The position numbers were made by a program, and so were the translations under genes. 64,000 nucleotides of DNA from assembly GCF_022808775.1 (NCBI RefSeq), contig NZ_JAKZLA010000006.1:124001-188000 (forward strand), read 5' to 3'. A model generated the notes under the pieces. The model was not told where the DNA came from. It was given only the letters and a program-made list of their open reading frames with translations, and searched no databases. The stretch comes from Geothrix terrae (GTDB lineage: Bacteria; Acidobacteriota; Holophagae; Holophagales; Holophagaceae). Numbering within the stretch: the first letter of the stretch is position 1; every line of letters starts with the position of its first letter. Below are positions 26,335 to 34,065 of this stretch, in pieces.

Positions 26335-26378
26335 CCCCAAAAAGAAACGGCCCCGATAGGGGCCGTTTCTTTTTGGGG
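26335..26378 (+). terminator. Rho-independent terminator of pilMNOPQ
   Basis: A perfect 20-bp stem (26335-26354 with 26359-26378) with a GATA loop. The right arm contains a T5 run followed by GGGG. It lies 9 bp after the pilQ stop, before the convergent zinc-ribbon gene that ends at 26388, so it probably works in both directions. Confidence 0.9.
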
Positions 26379-26387
26379 GAGAAGGAC

Positions 26388-26588
26388 CTACTTGGCGATG
26401 GGGAGGGTGCGGACGAGGCGCTTGCAGCTGTTGCAGAGGATGGTGTAGTTGTCCGCCTGCTCGAAGTGGTACTTGAACCCGGGATCCTCCGAGACCTTCT
26501 CCAGGCGGCCGAAGTGATATTCGGCGATGCGCACGCTTTGGGGGGCGGTCAGATCGGCGCCGCAGTGGGTGCAGGAGATGGCGGCCAT
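26388..26588 (-). CDS. Small zinc-ribbon-like protein of unknown function
   Basis: This 66-residue protein has two CxxC knuckles (Cys6/Cys9 in CTHCG and Cys52/Cys55 in CNSC) separated by 42 residues, as in zinc-ribbon domains. The frame is open far upstream, but ATG 26586-26588 has GAGGAG 6 nt before it and begins just ahead of the first CxxC. It is the last gene of a minus-strand cluster after a small membrane peptide, a hydroxyacyl-CoA dehydrogenase and a flavoprotein. The function is unknown; the zinc binding is inferred from the spacing. Confidence 0.75.
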   Translation of the reverse strand: MAAISCTHCGADLTAPQSVRIAEYHFGRLEKVSEDPGFKYHFEQADNYTILCNSCKRLVRTLPIAK

Positions 26589-26614
26589 GCTTGCTCCTCG
26601 GGAAGGCTGGAGAT

Positions 26615-26767
26615 TCAGGAATGGAACAGTTTCCAGAGCCCCCAGCTTAGCAGAGCCAGCGCGGCCAGGCCCACGAAGACCCGCAGCAGCGCCTTGCCGA
26701 TCCGATATGCGACGTAGATCACGAACAGGAGGACCAGGCCTCCGGCCACGAGGAGGATGGGGCTCAC
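26615..26767 (-). CDS. 50-residue two-helix membrane peptide, function unknown
   Basis: This short frame starts with a GTG that overlaps the TGA of the upstream dehydrogenase gene (GTGA, 26764-26767) and ends at 26615. The product begins MSPILLVAGGLVLLFVIYVA and ends SWGLWKLFHS. Two hydrophobic stretches (about 3-20 and 29-46) flank a basic turn (YRIGKALLR). The coupling, the membrane character and the fill of an otherwise empty gap argue that it is real. I know no family for it, and small hydrophobic frames can arise by chance in GC-rich DNA. Confidence 0.55.
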   Translation of the reverse strand: MSPILLVAGGLVLLFVIYVAYRIGKALLRVFVGLAALALLSWGLWKLFHS

Positions 26768-27633
26768 AGGCGCCTCCCGTCTGGGTTCCAACTGTAGAAG
26801 CCCTTCCCCGCTTTCCGCCCGGTCTCCCCCCGGGCCACCAGCTGCCGAAGCAGGGCTGGCGGTTCGTACCGGGGGTCTCCAGAGCTCTGGAAGAGCCTCT
26901 CCGCGATCCGCAGGCGCAAGTCCAGGCCCACGCGGTCGGACAGCTCGAGGGGCCCCGCGGGGTGGCCATAGCCCAAGGTCATGAGCGCATCCAGGTCCTC
27001 CGCAGAGGCCACCCCGGCCTCCAGCAACCGCATGGCCTCCAGCCCCTGGGCCAGAGCCATGCGGGCCGCGGCGAATCCGGGCTGATCCCTCACGAACACC
27101 ACCCGCTTGCGCAGGGCCTGCCCCAGGGTCTGGGCGCGATCCAGCAGGTCCGGTGGCGTCCCGGGTGGCACCGCGACTTCCACCACCGCCATGCGGGGCA
27201 CGGGCACGAAGAGGTGGAAGCCCAGGAGGCGCCCGGAGATCTGGGAGGCCTCCGCCAAGCTCGCGATGGGCAGAGCCGAGGTACCTGACAGCAGCAGCAG
27301 GTCCGCGGCACCCCAGTGGGCGGCGTCGGTCAGGGCCGGGGCCTTCACCGCGGGATCTTCGGGCAGGGTCTCCAGGAGGAGGCCCACGCCCTCCAGGGCC
27401 TTCGGCTCGAAGGGGACCGCCTGGATCCTGGCCCGGACCTGTCCATGGGCCTCGGGCGACAGGATGCCCCTCTCCAGGGCCCCTTTCCAGCGCCGCTCAA
27501 TCTCTTCCAGCCCCTGGCGCGCATGCGCCAGATCCCGGCCCAGAAGCCGCACCTCCAGCCCGCACTCGGCCGCCCACTGGGCCGTGGACAGGCCGAGGAC
27601 GCCCGGGCCGAGGATGGCGAGGCAGTCGGTCAA
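26764..27633 (-). CDS. 3-hydroxyacyl-CoA dehydrogenase (HBD-like)
   Basis: This 289-residue NAD-dependent enzyme oxidises 3-hydroxyacyl-CoA to 3-oxoacyl-CoA or runs in reverse in butyrate-type pathways. It shows an N-terminal dinucleotide fold (LAILGPGVLGLSTAQ), SGTSALPI, the catalytic-His region GFHLFVPVPRMAVVEV, VRDQPGFAAARM, and a C-terminal domain ending GRKAGKGFYSW. I chose the TTG at 27631-27633, which overlaps the TGA of the flavoprotein gene (TTGA). The longer frame antisense to other regions is not supported. The Rossmann motif GPGVLG differs slightly from GxGxxG. Confidence 0.88.
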   Translation of the reverse strand: MTDCLAILGPGVLGLSTAQWAAECGLEVRLLGRDLAHARQGLEEIERRWKGALERGILSPEAHGQVRARIQAVPFEPKALEGVGLLLETLPEDPAVKAPALTDAAHWGAADLLLLSGTSALPIASLAEASQISGRLLGFHLFVPVPRMAVVEVAVPPGTPPDLLDRAQTLGQALRKRVVFVRDQPGFAAARMALAQGLEAMRLLEAGVASAEDLDALMTLGYGHPAGPLELSDRVGLDLRLRIAERLFQSSGDPRYEPPALLRQLVARGETGRKAGKGFYSWNPDGRRL

Positions 27634-28652
27634 AGCGGGGCCTCGGATCCCGGGATCCGGCATTCCAGGTGGCCCTGGCAGAGTCCCTCCCAGACCACGG
27701 CCCGGCCCGTGTTGAAGGCCTTCACGATGGAACCTCTCCCACCCGCCACCAGGTCGCCCGCCAGGAAGAGGCCGTGGACGGTGGAATGGTACCGGTGGTC
27801 CACCTGGGGGTGCCTGCCGTCCAGCTCCACCCCGGCCTGGCGCAGGAATCCTTCCGGCGTGGCGCCACCCAGGGCGTAGACCACCCGGTCGAACCGGGCC
27901 GTCCGGCCGTCCTTGAAGAGGACCTCGACCCGCGGGGCCTCCCCGGTGTCCAGGAGCGAGGCGATGTCCGCGTTCCGCCAGACGGCCGCCTGGCGCGAGG
28001 CTTCCAGTTCCTGGAGGATCCGGCGGTTCACCTCGTTGGCCTTGGTGAACTCCGCCCCGCGGTAGGCCAGGGTCACGGAACGCCCTGCATAGAGGTATTC
28101 CACGTACTCCAGCGCCGTGTTGCCACCACCGACCACCAGTACGCGCTCCCCCTCGGGAACCGCCTCGGTGAGGTCGAAGCGGACATGGCCCTTGAGGCTG
28201 GCCGGAATGGGGTAGTCCGGCTTGTTGGGGCGACCGAACACGCCGATGGCGATGACCACGGTCTTCGCCCGGTAGAGGGTCCCTTGGGCGTCCACGGCCT
28301 CGAACCCGCCCCCCTCCAGCGGGGTGATGCGGCTGACTTCCGTGTGGCTGCGGATCTCCAGGCCGTACTGGCACACGAAGTCGTCCAGGGTCGCCAGCAC
28401 GGTCTCCCGGGTGCCGTCGACGATGCAGACTGCGCCCTCGCAATCCACCTCCTGGCCCAGGTAGACCTTGTCCACCCGCTTGCCGGGGGTGTAGAGCTTC
28501 TCGATGGAAAAGCTGTGGCTGGGCCCCTTTTCCAGCAGCAGGAGGCGCTGGATGCCGGCCCGGCGCGCCTCCACGGCGGTGGCGATGCCCGCGGGGCCGG
28601 CCCCGACGATCAACAAGTCCAGAAGATCCGTTCCCGCGGGGCCTTCAGCCAT
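27630..28652 (-). CDS. FAD/NAD(P)-dependent oxidoreductase, YpdA-like
   Basis: The 340-residue flavoprotein has an FAD-binding GAGPAGIATAVEARRAG motif near the N terminus, an NAD(P)H-binding VVGGGNTALEYVEYL motif in the middle and GLFLAGDLVAGGRG near the end. It resembles thioredoxin reductase but lacks the CxxC redox pair, so it fits better with YpdA/BdrA (bacillithiol-disulfide reductase) or ferredoxin-NADP reductase-like groups; the substrate is unknown. It leads a minus-strand cluster and overlaps the next gene by 4 nt. A divergent promoter region separates it from the PP2C gene. Confidence 0.85.
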   Translation of the reverse strand: MAEGPAGTDLLDLLIVGAGPAGIATAVEARRAGIQRLLLLEKGPSHSFSIEKLYTPGKRVDKVYLGQEVDCEGAVCIVDGTRETVLATLDDFVCQYGLEIRSHTEVSRITPLEGGGFEAVDAQGTLYRAKTVVIAIGVFGRPNKPDYPIPASLKGHVRFDLTEAVPEGERVLVVGGGNTALEYVEYLYAGRSVTLAYRGAEFTKANEVNRRILQELEASRQAAVWRNADIASLLDTGEAPRVEVLFKDGRTARFDRVVYALGGATPEGFLRQAGVELDGRHPQVDHRYHSTVHGLFLAGDLVAGGRGSIVKAFNTGRAVVWEGLCQGHLECRIPGSEAPL

Positions 28653-28673
28653 TAGATTCGCTCCTCCACCCGC

Positions 28674-28679
28674 TATGAT
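28674..28679 (+). promoter_or_regulatory. Candidate -10 element upstream of the PP2C gene
   Basis: TATGAT occurs 60 nt before the chosen ATG, preceded by GC as in several other genes of the window. A weak TTAGAT lies 16 nt upstream as a possible -35. This is the divergent gap between the flavoprotein and phosphatase genes. Confidence 0.35.
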
Positions 28680-28739
28680 GAACGGAAAGGGCCCTCCGTA
28701 CCTCCCCGAACCCGCCGCTCGCCAGGGTTGTCATTCCTC

Positions 28740-29660
28740 ATGCTCATCGATTTCGCCGCGATCACCCATCCGGGCAAAGTCCGGAGGAACAACGAAGATG
28801 CCTACCTGCTGAGCGCGTTGGATGGCGAAGAGCCCATCATCAATGCGCCCGCCAGCTCGCTGAAGGTGGGCGAGCCGGGCCTGCTGGTGGCAGTGGCCGA
28901 CGGCATGGGTGGAGCCGCCGCGGGCGAGGTGGCCAGCCGGGAGGGATTGGCGGCGATCTCCCTCTACCTGTTCGGGCACTGGGGGCGCCTTGCGCCGGGC
29001 CAGGGCCGCGAGGCCGACCTGATCAAGGCCCTGGAGGCTGCGGTCCGGGAGGCCAGCGATGCCGTCCTGCGATACTCCGATGACGACCGCACCGCCCGGG
29101 GCATGGGCTCCACGCTCACCGCCGCGCTGATCTGGGGTGGTTGCGCCTACGTGGCCCAGATCGGCGATTCCAGGGCCTATCTGCTGCGCCAGGGGGCCCT
29201 CCACCAGATCACGGAGGACCAGACCCTCGTGAACGACATGGTCGCCCAGGGCACCCTCACCCGGGAGCAGGCCCGCACCCATCCCCAGCGCAACATGATC
29301 ACCCAGGCCCTGGGCTCGCCCCAGCCGCTGAAGGTGGCCCTCTCCCGGCTCACCCTGCGCCGGGGGGACCGGCTCCTCTGCTGTTCCGACGGGCTCCACG
29401 GCGAGGTGGGCGATGGCCATATCCGGGCGGTGCTGGATCAGAGCCTCAGCCCCCGGCGCAGCCTGGAGCTGCTGGTGGACGAGGCCATCGCACGGGGTGG
29501 GCGGGACAACGTCACCGGCGTGGTCCTGGTCCTCAACGACCCCTCCCTTCCCCTGCCCGCGAAGGGGGAGCCCCTGGACCTGCTGCGCCCGGATGCCCGG
29601 GATCATGCCAGCGGTTTCTGGGGCCGCCTGCGGGGACTTTTCGGAGGCGGCGCCTCATGA
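28740..29660 (+). CDS. PP2C-family serine/threonine phosphatase
   Basis: This second PP2C in the window is 306 residues with RRNNEDAYLL, VAVADGMGGAAAGEVAS, MGSTLTAAL, IGDSRAYLL, CCSDGLHGEVGD and GGRDNVTGVV, so all metal-binding aspartates appear present. An insertion after NEDAY (LSALDGEEPIINAPASSLKVGEPG) is longer than in the first PP2C. The C-terminal tail (DHASGFWGRLRGLFGGGAS) is amphipathic and may touch the membrane. The start is uncertain: ATG 28740, or TTG 28728. Its TGA overlaps the ATG of the RdgC-like gene. Confidence 0.93.
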   Translation: MLIDFAAITHPGKVRRNNEDAYLLSALDGEEPIINAPASSLKVGEPGLLVAVADGMGGAAAGEVASREGLAAISLYLFGHWGRLAPGQGREADLIKALEAAVREASDAVLRYSDDDRTARGMGSTLTAALIWGGCAYVAQIGDSRAYLLRQGALHQITEDQTLVNDMVAQGTLTREQARTHPQRNMITQALGSPQPLKVALSRLTLRRGDRLLCCSDGLHGEVGDGHIRAVLDQSLSPRRSLELLVDEAIARGGRDNVTGVVLVLNDPSLPLPAKGEPLDLLRPDARDHASGFWGRLRGLFGGGAS

Positions 29661-30268
29661 GCATGCTTCAAGGGACCGTGTCCCTCAAACGCTTCCTGGT
29701 GCTGGGCCCTGTGCCCGATCCCAAGGACCTCCAGGCAGGCCTGGAGCAGGACCAGTTTCGTCCGTTCCAGGATGGCTCGGAAGAGGAGCGAATCGGCTGG
29801 TGCGACTGGCGCAACCCCCTCATCACCCCGCCCGACGAGAACTGGGTCAGCCAGGAGCGCTTCGCCGTGTTCGGCCTCCGCATCGACACGCGCCGGGTGC
29901 CGGCCACGCTGCTGAAGGCCCATGTGGAGCTCCGCCTGCAGACCATCCAGAAGGAGAAGGACCTGGCCTTCATCGGCAAGGAGGCCCGCATCTCCCTCCA
30001 GGATGAGGTGAAGGCCGAGCTGCTGCGCAAGGTCCTCCCCACGCCCAAGGTGGTGGAGGTGGCCTGGGACCTGAAGGGCGGCATCCTCTGGACGACCGCT
30101 TCTTCCAGCAAGGCCCAGGGCGCGCTCATGAGCCTCTTCATCAAGTCCTTCGGGTGCGAGGTCCATCCCCTGGCACCCCTGGTGCTGGCCGGGCGGCTGT
30201 GCCCGGAACTGCCCGTGGAGGGCCTGATGGCCCTGGATCCGCTGGATCTCGAAGTCGAGGAGGCCTAG
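29657..30268 (+). CDS. RdgC-like protein, N-terminal half
   Basis: RdgC is a DNA-binding ring protein that limits RecA. This 203-residue product matches the N-terminal half: KRFLVLGPVP, FRPFQDGSEEERIGW, then FAVFGLRIDTRRVPATLLKAHVEL, KEARISLQDEVKAELLRKVLPTPKVVEVAW and GGILWTTASSSKAQGALMSLF. It overlaps the PP2C stop by 4 nt. It ends with TAG, and the next gene continues in the same frame from the following codon with sequence resembling the C-terminal half. The family call is from pattern memory and is moderately sure. Confidence 0.65.
   Translation: MSMLQGTVSLKRFLVLGPVPDPKDLQAGLEQDQFRPFQDGSEEERIGWCDWRNPLITPPDENWVSQERFAVFGLRIDTRRVPATLLKAHVELRLQTIQKEKDLAFIGKEARISLQDEVKAELLRKVLPTPKVVEVAWDLKGGILWTTASSSKAQGALMSLFIKSFGCEVHPLAPLVLAGRLCPELPVEGLMALDPLDLEVEEA
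30258..30263 (+). promoter_or_regulatory. Strong Shine-Dalgarno site for the second RdgC-like gene
   Basis: A perfect AGGAGG lies inside the last codons of the upstream gene, 5 nt before GTG 30269. Its presence shows that the downstream part is meant to be initiated separately, so the intervening TAG is unlikely to be a recent nonsense mutation. Confidence 0.7.
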
Positions 30269-30817
30269 GTGAAGCCGCTTGAACTGATGGAGCAGGGCCG
30301 CTTTCTCGGCGAAGAGTTCCTGCTCTGGCTGTGGATGAAGAGCATGACCGAAGGCGGCGCCAGCGGCGCGGACGGCGACGGCTCCGGCTGCTTCGTGGAC
30401 GATGCCATCCAGCTGGCCTCCGAGCGCGGCGAGGTGAAGGAGATCAGCCTGCGCAAAGGCAACCCCTCCGAGAGCCGCGAAGCCTTCGAAGCGCTGGGCC
30501 GGGGCATGCGCCCCGCAAAGATGAAGCTGCGCATCCTCTCCGGCGACCTGGAGTGGGTGTTCACCCTCAACGCCGCCACGCTGGACATGGGCACGCTCAA
30601 GCTGCCGCCCAGCACCGGCAAGGCCCCCCACGAGCGGCTCCACGACCGGCTCTTCCTGCTGGAGGAGGGCGCCGGCCACCTGGAGCGCCGCCTGGCGATC
30701 TTCCTCCGCGCTCGTTCGGAGGATCCCGAGGGCCTCCAGGAATCCTTCCGCACCTGGGTGCGGGCGGGGCGCTCCGGCGAGGCGCTGCCCACGGGCGAGG
30801 CCCCGTGGGAGGCCTGA
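30269..30817 (+). CDS. RdgC-like protein, C-terminal half
   Basis: The 182-residue product starts with GTG immediately after the TAG of the previous gene, in the same frame, behind a perfect AGGAGG. It has QGRFLGEEFLLWLWMKSMTEGG, FVDDAIQLAS, SLRKGNPSESREAFEALGRGMRPAKMKLRI and EWVFTLNAATLDMGTLKLPP. These resemble the C-terminal domain of the longer RdgC proteins I recall from myxobacteria. The two products together (385 residues) would equal one such protein, so they probably work as a pair. Function is inferred from the neighbour. Confidence 0.6.
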   Translation: MKPLELMEQGRFLGEEFLLWLWMKSMTEGGASGADGDGSGCFVDDAIQLASERGEVKEISLRKGNPSESREAFEALGRGMRPAKMKLRILSGDLEWVFTLNAATLDMGTLKLPPSTGKAPHERLHDRLFLLEEGAGHLERRLAIFLRARSEDPEGLQESFRTWVRAGRSGEALPTGEAPWEA

Positions 30818-32496
30818 GCCTCCACAGGCTGGCAGGCCTGAGGCGCGCGGCGGTCCTGCTCCTGCCCGCGGTGATCGCCGTGGCGCAGGAGCCCGCGCCC
30901 GTGATGGCGCAGGCCCGCACGCCCGAAGGCCGGGCCATCCTCCTCCGCCTCCAGTTCCGCAAGGGCCTGAGTGTCGAAGGGAAGGCCCTGCCGAAGGCCT
31001 TCCTGGCCAAGGGCGCGGATCCCACCGGCTGGGTGGCCTTCGAGGGGCTCAGTTCCCAGGGCAAGCGCTGGGCCCTGTCGGCGCTGTTCCCGGACGATCA
31101 GTGGCGGCAGGAGGAGGTGCGACACACCGTCCGCCATCCCGAGGTGGAATCGGTCTGGACCCTCGCGGCGCTCTTCACCGGCCACGGCCAGAACTACGAC
31201 CGGCTCATGGCCGAGAACCCCGACCTGCCGGAGAAGCTGCGGGAGGGCGACATCTGGCGCATCCCCCGCAGCCTGCTCTCGGCGGATCTCGGGGGCGCGG
31301 GCCGAGGCCCCGACCGCTCCCAGCCCGAGGACACCCTCGACGACGAGGCCCGCGTGGCGGCCTATCGCGCGCTGCTCTCCTTCGACGAGGACGCCCAGGG
31401 CAAGTTTGCCGCCTACCGCATGCGGAAAGGCGAGGCGCTGTATTCGAGCGTGGTCATCCGCTACACCGATCGGGTGGACCCCAAGGGCGTGAACGAGCTG
31501 GCGGACCTCATCGCCCGGCGCAGCGGCATTTCGGACGTGCGCGGCATCCAGCCCGGCCAGCTCGTCAAGATCCCGGTGGCCTATCTGGCGGATCCCTTCC
31601 AGTCCGAGGGCAGCTCGGGCCTGGCGGAGGAGCGCGAGGTCCGCGCCGAGGTGCGCCGCACCGCCCGCGTGGAAGCCGGGCCCAAGCTCAAGGGCGTGCG
31701 GATCATCCTGGACGCCGGCCACGGCGGTGTGGATCCCGGTGCCCGGGCCAATGGCCTCTGGGAGTCGGACTTCGTCTATGACATCGCCATGCGCGTCCGC
31801 CGCCTGCTGGAGCAGGAGACCGAGGCCCAGGTGAGCAGCACCATCCGCTATCCCGGCCTCGGATTCAAGAGCCGCGAGGCGATCCGCACGCCCAGCCGGG
31901 CCGCGGAGATCCTCACCAGCCCGCCCTTCGCCGTGGACGGCGAGAGCCCTTCGGCGGTGAGCGTCCACCTGCGCTGGGTGCTGGCCAATGACCTCTTCGC
32001 GGACTTCCGGAAGACCCGGGGCGACGCCCAGAAGACGCTCTTCCTCAGCTTCCACGCCGACAGCCTGCACCCTTCGGCGCGGGGCTCGATGATCTACGTG
32101 CCCGGGGCAGCCCTGGTGCCTTCGACCTTCGCCCTGGGAGGCGCCAAGACCGGCCGCGTGGCAGAGGCGCGGCGTTCCGGCCATGTGGCCTTCACGGGCC
32201 GGGAGAAGCTCCAGGGCGAGGCCCGGTCCCGCCAGTTCTCGGAGGCCCTCCTGACGGCCCTCCAGAAGGACAGCATCCCCGTCCACGCCAACCGCCCCAT
32301 CCGCAACGTCATCCACCGCGGCGGCGGGAAGTGGATCCCCGCGGTCATCCGCTACAGCACCGGCGCCACCAAGGCCCTCATCGAAGTGGCCAACCTCACC
32401 AACGAGGACGATGCCGCCAACCTGCGCGACCCGGGCTTCCGCGAGCGCTACGCCGTGGCCGTGGTGAACGCGATCCGGGCGTACTACCGTAAATAA
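30805..32496 (+). CDS. N-acetylmuramoyl-L-alanine amidase with LysM-like region
   Basis: This 563-residue exported enzyme should cut the amide bond between muramic acid and the peptide stem. A signal peptide (RRAAVLLLPAVIAVAQ) is followed by a region with LysM-like segments (VWTLAALFTGHGQNYDRLMAENPDLPEKLREGDIWRIP, and AYRMRKGEALYSSVVIRYTD... IQPGQLVKIP). Then comes a C-terminal Amidase_3 domain with ILDAGHGGVDPGA, zinc-ligand Glu in WESDFVYDIAMR, SFHADS and IEVANLTNEDDA. I chose GTG 30805, which gives a proper signal peptide and overlaps the previous gene by 13 nt. Confidence 0.92.
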   Translation: MGGLSLHRLAGLRRAAVLLLPAVIAVAQEPAPVMAQARTPEGRAILLRLQFRKGLSVEGKALPKAFLAKGADPTGWVAFEGLSSQGKRWALSALFPDDQWRQEEVRHTVRHPEVESVWTLAALFTGHGQNYDRLMAENPDLPEKLREGDIWRIPRSLLSADLGGAGRGPDRSQPEDTLDDEARVAAYRALLSFDEDAQGKFAAYRMRKGEALYSSVVIRYTDRVDPKGVNELADLIARRSGISDVRGIQPGQLVKIPVAYLADPFQSEGSSGLAEEREVRAEVRRTARVEAGPKLKGVRIILDAGHGGVDPGARANGLWESDFVYDIAMRVRRLLEQETEAQVSSTIRYPGLGFKSREAIRTPSRAAEILTSPPFAVDGESPSAVSVHLRWVLANDLFADFRKTRGDAQKTLFLSFHADSLHPSARGSMIYVPGAALVPSTFALGGAKTGRVAEARRSGHVAFTGREKLQGEARSRQFSEALLTALQKDSIPVHANRPIRNVIHRGGGKWIPAVIRYSTGATKALIEVANLTNEDDAANLRDPGFRERYAVAVVNAIRAYYRK

Positions 32497-32522
32497 CGGC
32501 TCTGCCACGGTGGCGGCAAAGT

Positions 32523-32545
32523 GGCGCAAAGGTGCCCTTTGCGCC
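32523..32545. repeat. 9-bp perfect inverted repeat after the amidase gene
   Basis: GGCGCAAAG (32523-32531) and CTTTGCGCC (32537-32545) flank GTGCC. It lies between the amidase stop and the lipoprotein start. There is no T run, so it is either a weak terminator or an operator for the lipoprotein gene. Confidence 0.5.
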
Positions 32546-32579
32546 TCGGAAAAGCGCGAGAATGGGGGCGGAGGATCGG

Positions 32580-33005
32580 ATGCGACTGCTGCTCGTGATG
32601 CTCCTCCTGCTGGCCGGCCTCGGCTGCCGGAAGCCTGAGACCGTAGTGGCGCCGCAGGCGCGGCTCATCGTGCGGTTCCTGGATCGGGACGCCGTGCTGG
32701 ACCTGGCGGCGGCGCCCGGAGAAGGCCCCTGGCGGGTGATGAACGCGGGGCAGTGGGAGCCCCTGGAGGTCCGCTGGAAGCCGGACGCCCAGGGCGCCGC
32801 CCCGCGCATCGGCGCCGCAGTCGTGGGCCGCACCGCCCCCGACTGGGTGCTGCTGGAGGATCCCGCCCAGGACACCCACCGCGTCGTCATGCGCGGCCCC
32901 GGCCCCGAGGAACTCCGCGAGCGGAACCAGCGCATGGATGACGACGACCGCGAAGCCCTGGCCTTCCTGGGGATCCTGTGGGCGCTGGGGTGGTCGCGGT
33001 GGTAG
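32580..33005 (+). CDS. Small lipoprotein, unknown function
   Basis: The 141-residue product starts MRLLLVMLLLLAGLGCRKPE, a signal peptide with Cys16 as likely lipidation site, although the residues before it (GLG-C) are a loose lipobox. ATG 32580 has GGAGG 6 nt upstream and is preferred to the earlier in-frame ATGs. The rest is beta-rich (ARLIVRFLDRDAVLDLAA..., WEPLEVRWKPDA..., DTHRVVMRGPGPEEL) and ends with an acidic stretch and a hydrophobic ALAFLGILWALGW. I do not recognise the family. Confidence 0.7.
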   Translation: MRLLLVMLLLLAGLGCRKPETVVAPQARLIVRFLDRDAVLDLAAAPGEGPWRVMNAGQWEPLEVRWKPDAQGAAPRIGAAVVGRTAPDWVLLEDPAQDTHRVVMRGPGPEELRERNQRMDDDDREALAFLGILWALGWSRW

Positions 33006-33080
33006 GAGGCGCCCTCGGGCTCCGCTAGAATGGCCCTTCCCAAGGCGGCCCTCCTGGCCCCTGGTGATTGAGAGGCGACC

Positions 33081-33578
33081 ATGACGACGACTCCCCTGGT
33101 GGGCATCCTGATGGGTTCCAAGAACGACTGGGAGACCATGCAGCACACGGCGCTGACGCTGAAGGCGCTGGGGATCCCCTTCGAGGCCCATGTGGCCAGC
33201 GCGCATCGCACGCCGGAGAAAGTGGTCGAGTTCTGCAAGGGCGCCGAAGGCCGGGGCATGAAGGTGATCATCGCGGCGGCGGGCGGGGCGGCCCACCTGG
33301 CGGGCGTCTGCGCCAGCAAGACGCACCTGCCGGTGCTGGGCGTGCCCATGAAGGGCTGGGCCACGGAGGGCATGGACGCCCTGCTCTCCACAGCGCAGAT
33401 GCCCTCGGGCATTCCCGTCGGCACCCTCGCCATCGGCAAGGCCGGCGCCATCAACGCCGCCCTGCTGGCCACCTCGATCCTCTCGCTCACGGATGCCGGC
33501 ATCCGCGACCGCTACCTGGCCTACCGGCAGGCGCAGACCGAGAAGGCGCTGGCGGACGACAACCTCGTGATGCCCTGA
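33081..33578 (+). CDS. purE: 5-(carboxyamino)imidazole ribonucleotide mutase PurE
   Basis: PurE (class I) moves CO2 from N5-CAIR to give CAIR in purine synthesis. The 165-residue protein has [45 protein letters not shown] and [24 protein letters not shown], the full class I signature. GAGAGG precedes the ATG and a TAGAAT element lies at 33026-33031. purK, normally needed with class I PurE, is not in the window. mog starts 1 nt after the stop. Confidence 0.97.
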   Translation: MTTTPLVGILMGSKNDWETMQHTALTLKALGIPFEAHVASAHRTPEKVVEFCKGAEGRGMKVIIAAAGGAAHLAGVCASKTHLPVLGVPMKGWATEGMDALLSTAQMPSGIPVGTLAIGKAGAINAALLATSILSLTDAGIRDRYLAYRQAQTEKALADDNLVMP

Positions 33579-33579
33579 C

Positions 33580-34065
33580 ATGGAGCGCGTCCACCTCATC
33601 ACCCTGTCCGACCGCGCCTCCCGGGGCGAGTACCAGGACCAGTCCACGCCGCTGCTGACGTCGTGGCTCAAGGGGCAGGGGGTGAAGGCGGTGACGGCCT
33701 CGCTGATGCCGGACGACCCAGCGGCGCTGGAAGCGGACCTGCGGGCCGCCGTGGCCTCGGAGGCGCCCCTGGTGCTCACCTGCGGCGGCACGGGCTTCGG
33801 CCCCCGGGACACCACGCCCGAGGCCACGCGCCGGGTGATGGAGCGCGAGGCCCCCGGCATCTGCGAGCTGATCCGCGCCAAGGGTGGCCATCCCCTGGCC
33901 TTCGCCAGCCGCGCCGTCTGCGGCATCGCGGGGCGGACCGTGATCCTCAACCTGTCCGGCCGCCCCGCGGCGGCCCTGGAGCAGATCCAGCTGGCCTGGC
34001 CCCTCCTCCTGCATGCCGTCTCCGTGCTGCGGAAGGAAGGATCCGCTGGAGGGCCCTGCACGTGA
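33580..34065 (+). CDS. mog: Molybdopterin adenylyltransferase (Mog/MoaB family)
   Basis: This 161-residue enzyme of molybdenum cofactor synthesis adenylylates molybdopterin. It has ITLSDRASRGEYQDQSTPLL, the LTCGGTGFGPRDTTPEAT nucleotide-binding motif and ILNLSGRPAAALEQI. No other moa or moe gene is nearby. It begins 1 nt after purE and overlaps the start of a small gene by 4 nt (GTGA at 34062-34065). Mog and MoaB cannot be told apart by eye. Confidence 0.92.
   Translation: MERVHLITLSDRASRGEYQDQSTPLLTSWLKGQGVKAVTASLMPDDPAALEADLRAAVASEAPLVLTCGGTGFGPRDTTPEATRRVMEREAPGICELIRAKGGHPLAFASRAVCGIAGRTVILNLSGRPAAALEQIQLAWPLLLHAVSVLRKEGSAGGPCT

Noticed and set aside
27630..28652. Thioredoxin reductase
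   Set aside because: The FAD and NAD(P)H motifs fit, but the redox-active CxxC is missing.
30266..30268. TAG read as pyrrolysine or simple readthrough, or a frameshift pseudogene
   Set aside because: A perfect AGGAGG and GTG directly at the junction favour independent initiation, the two parts are in the same frame, and nothing in the window suggests pyrrolysine machinery.
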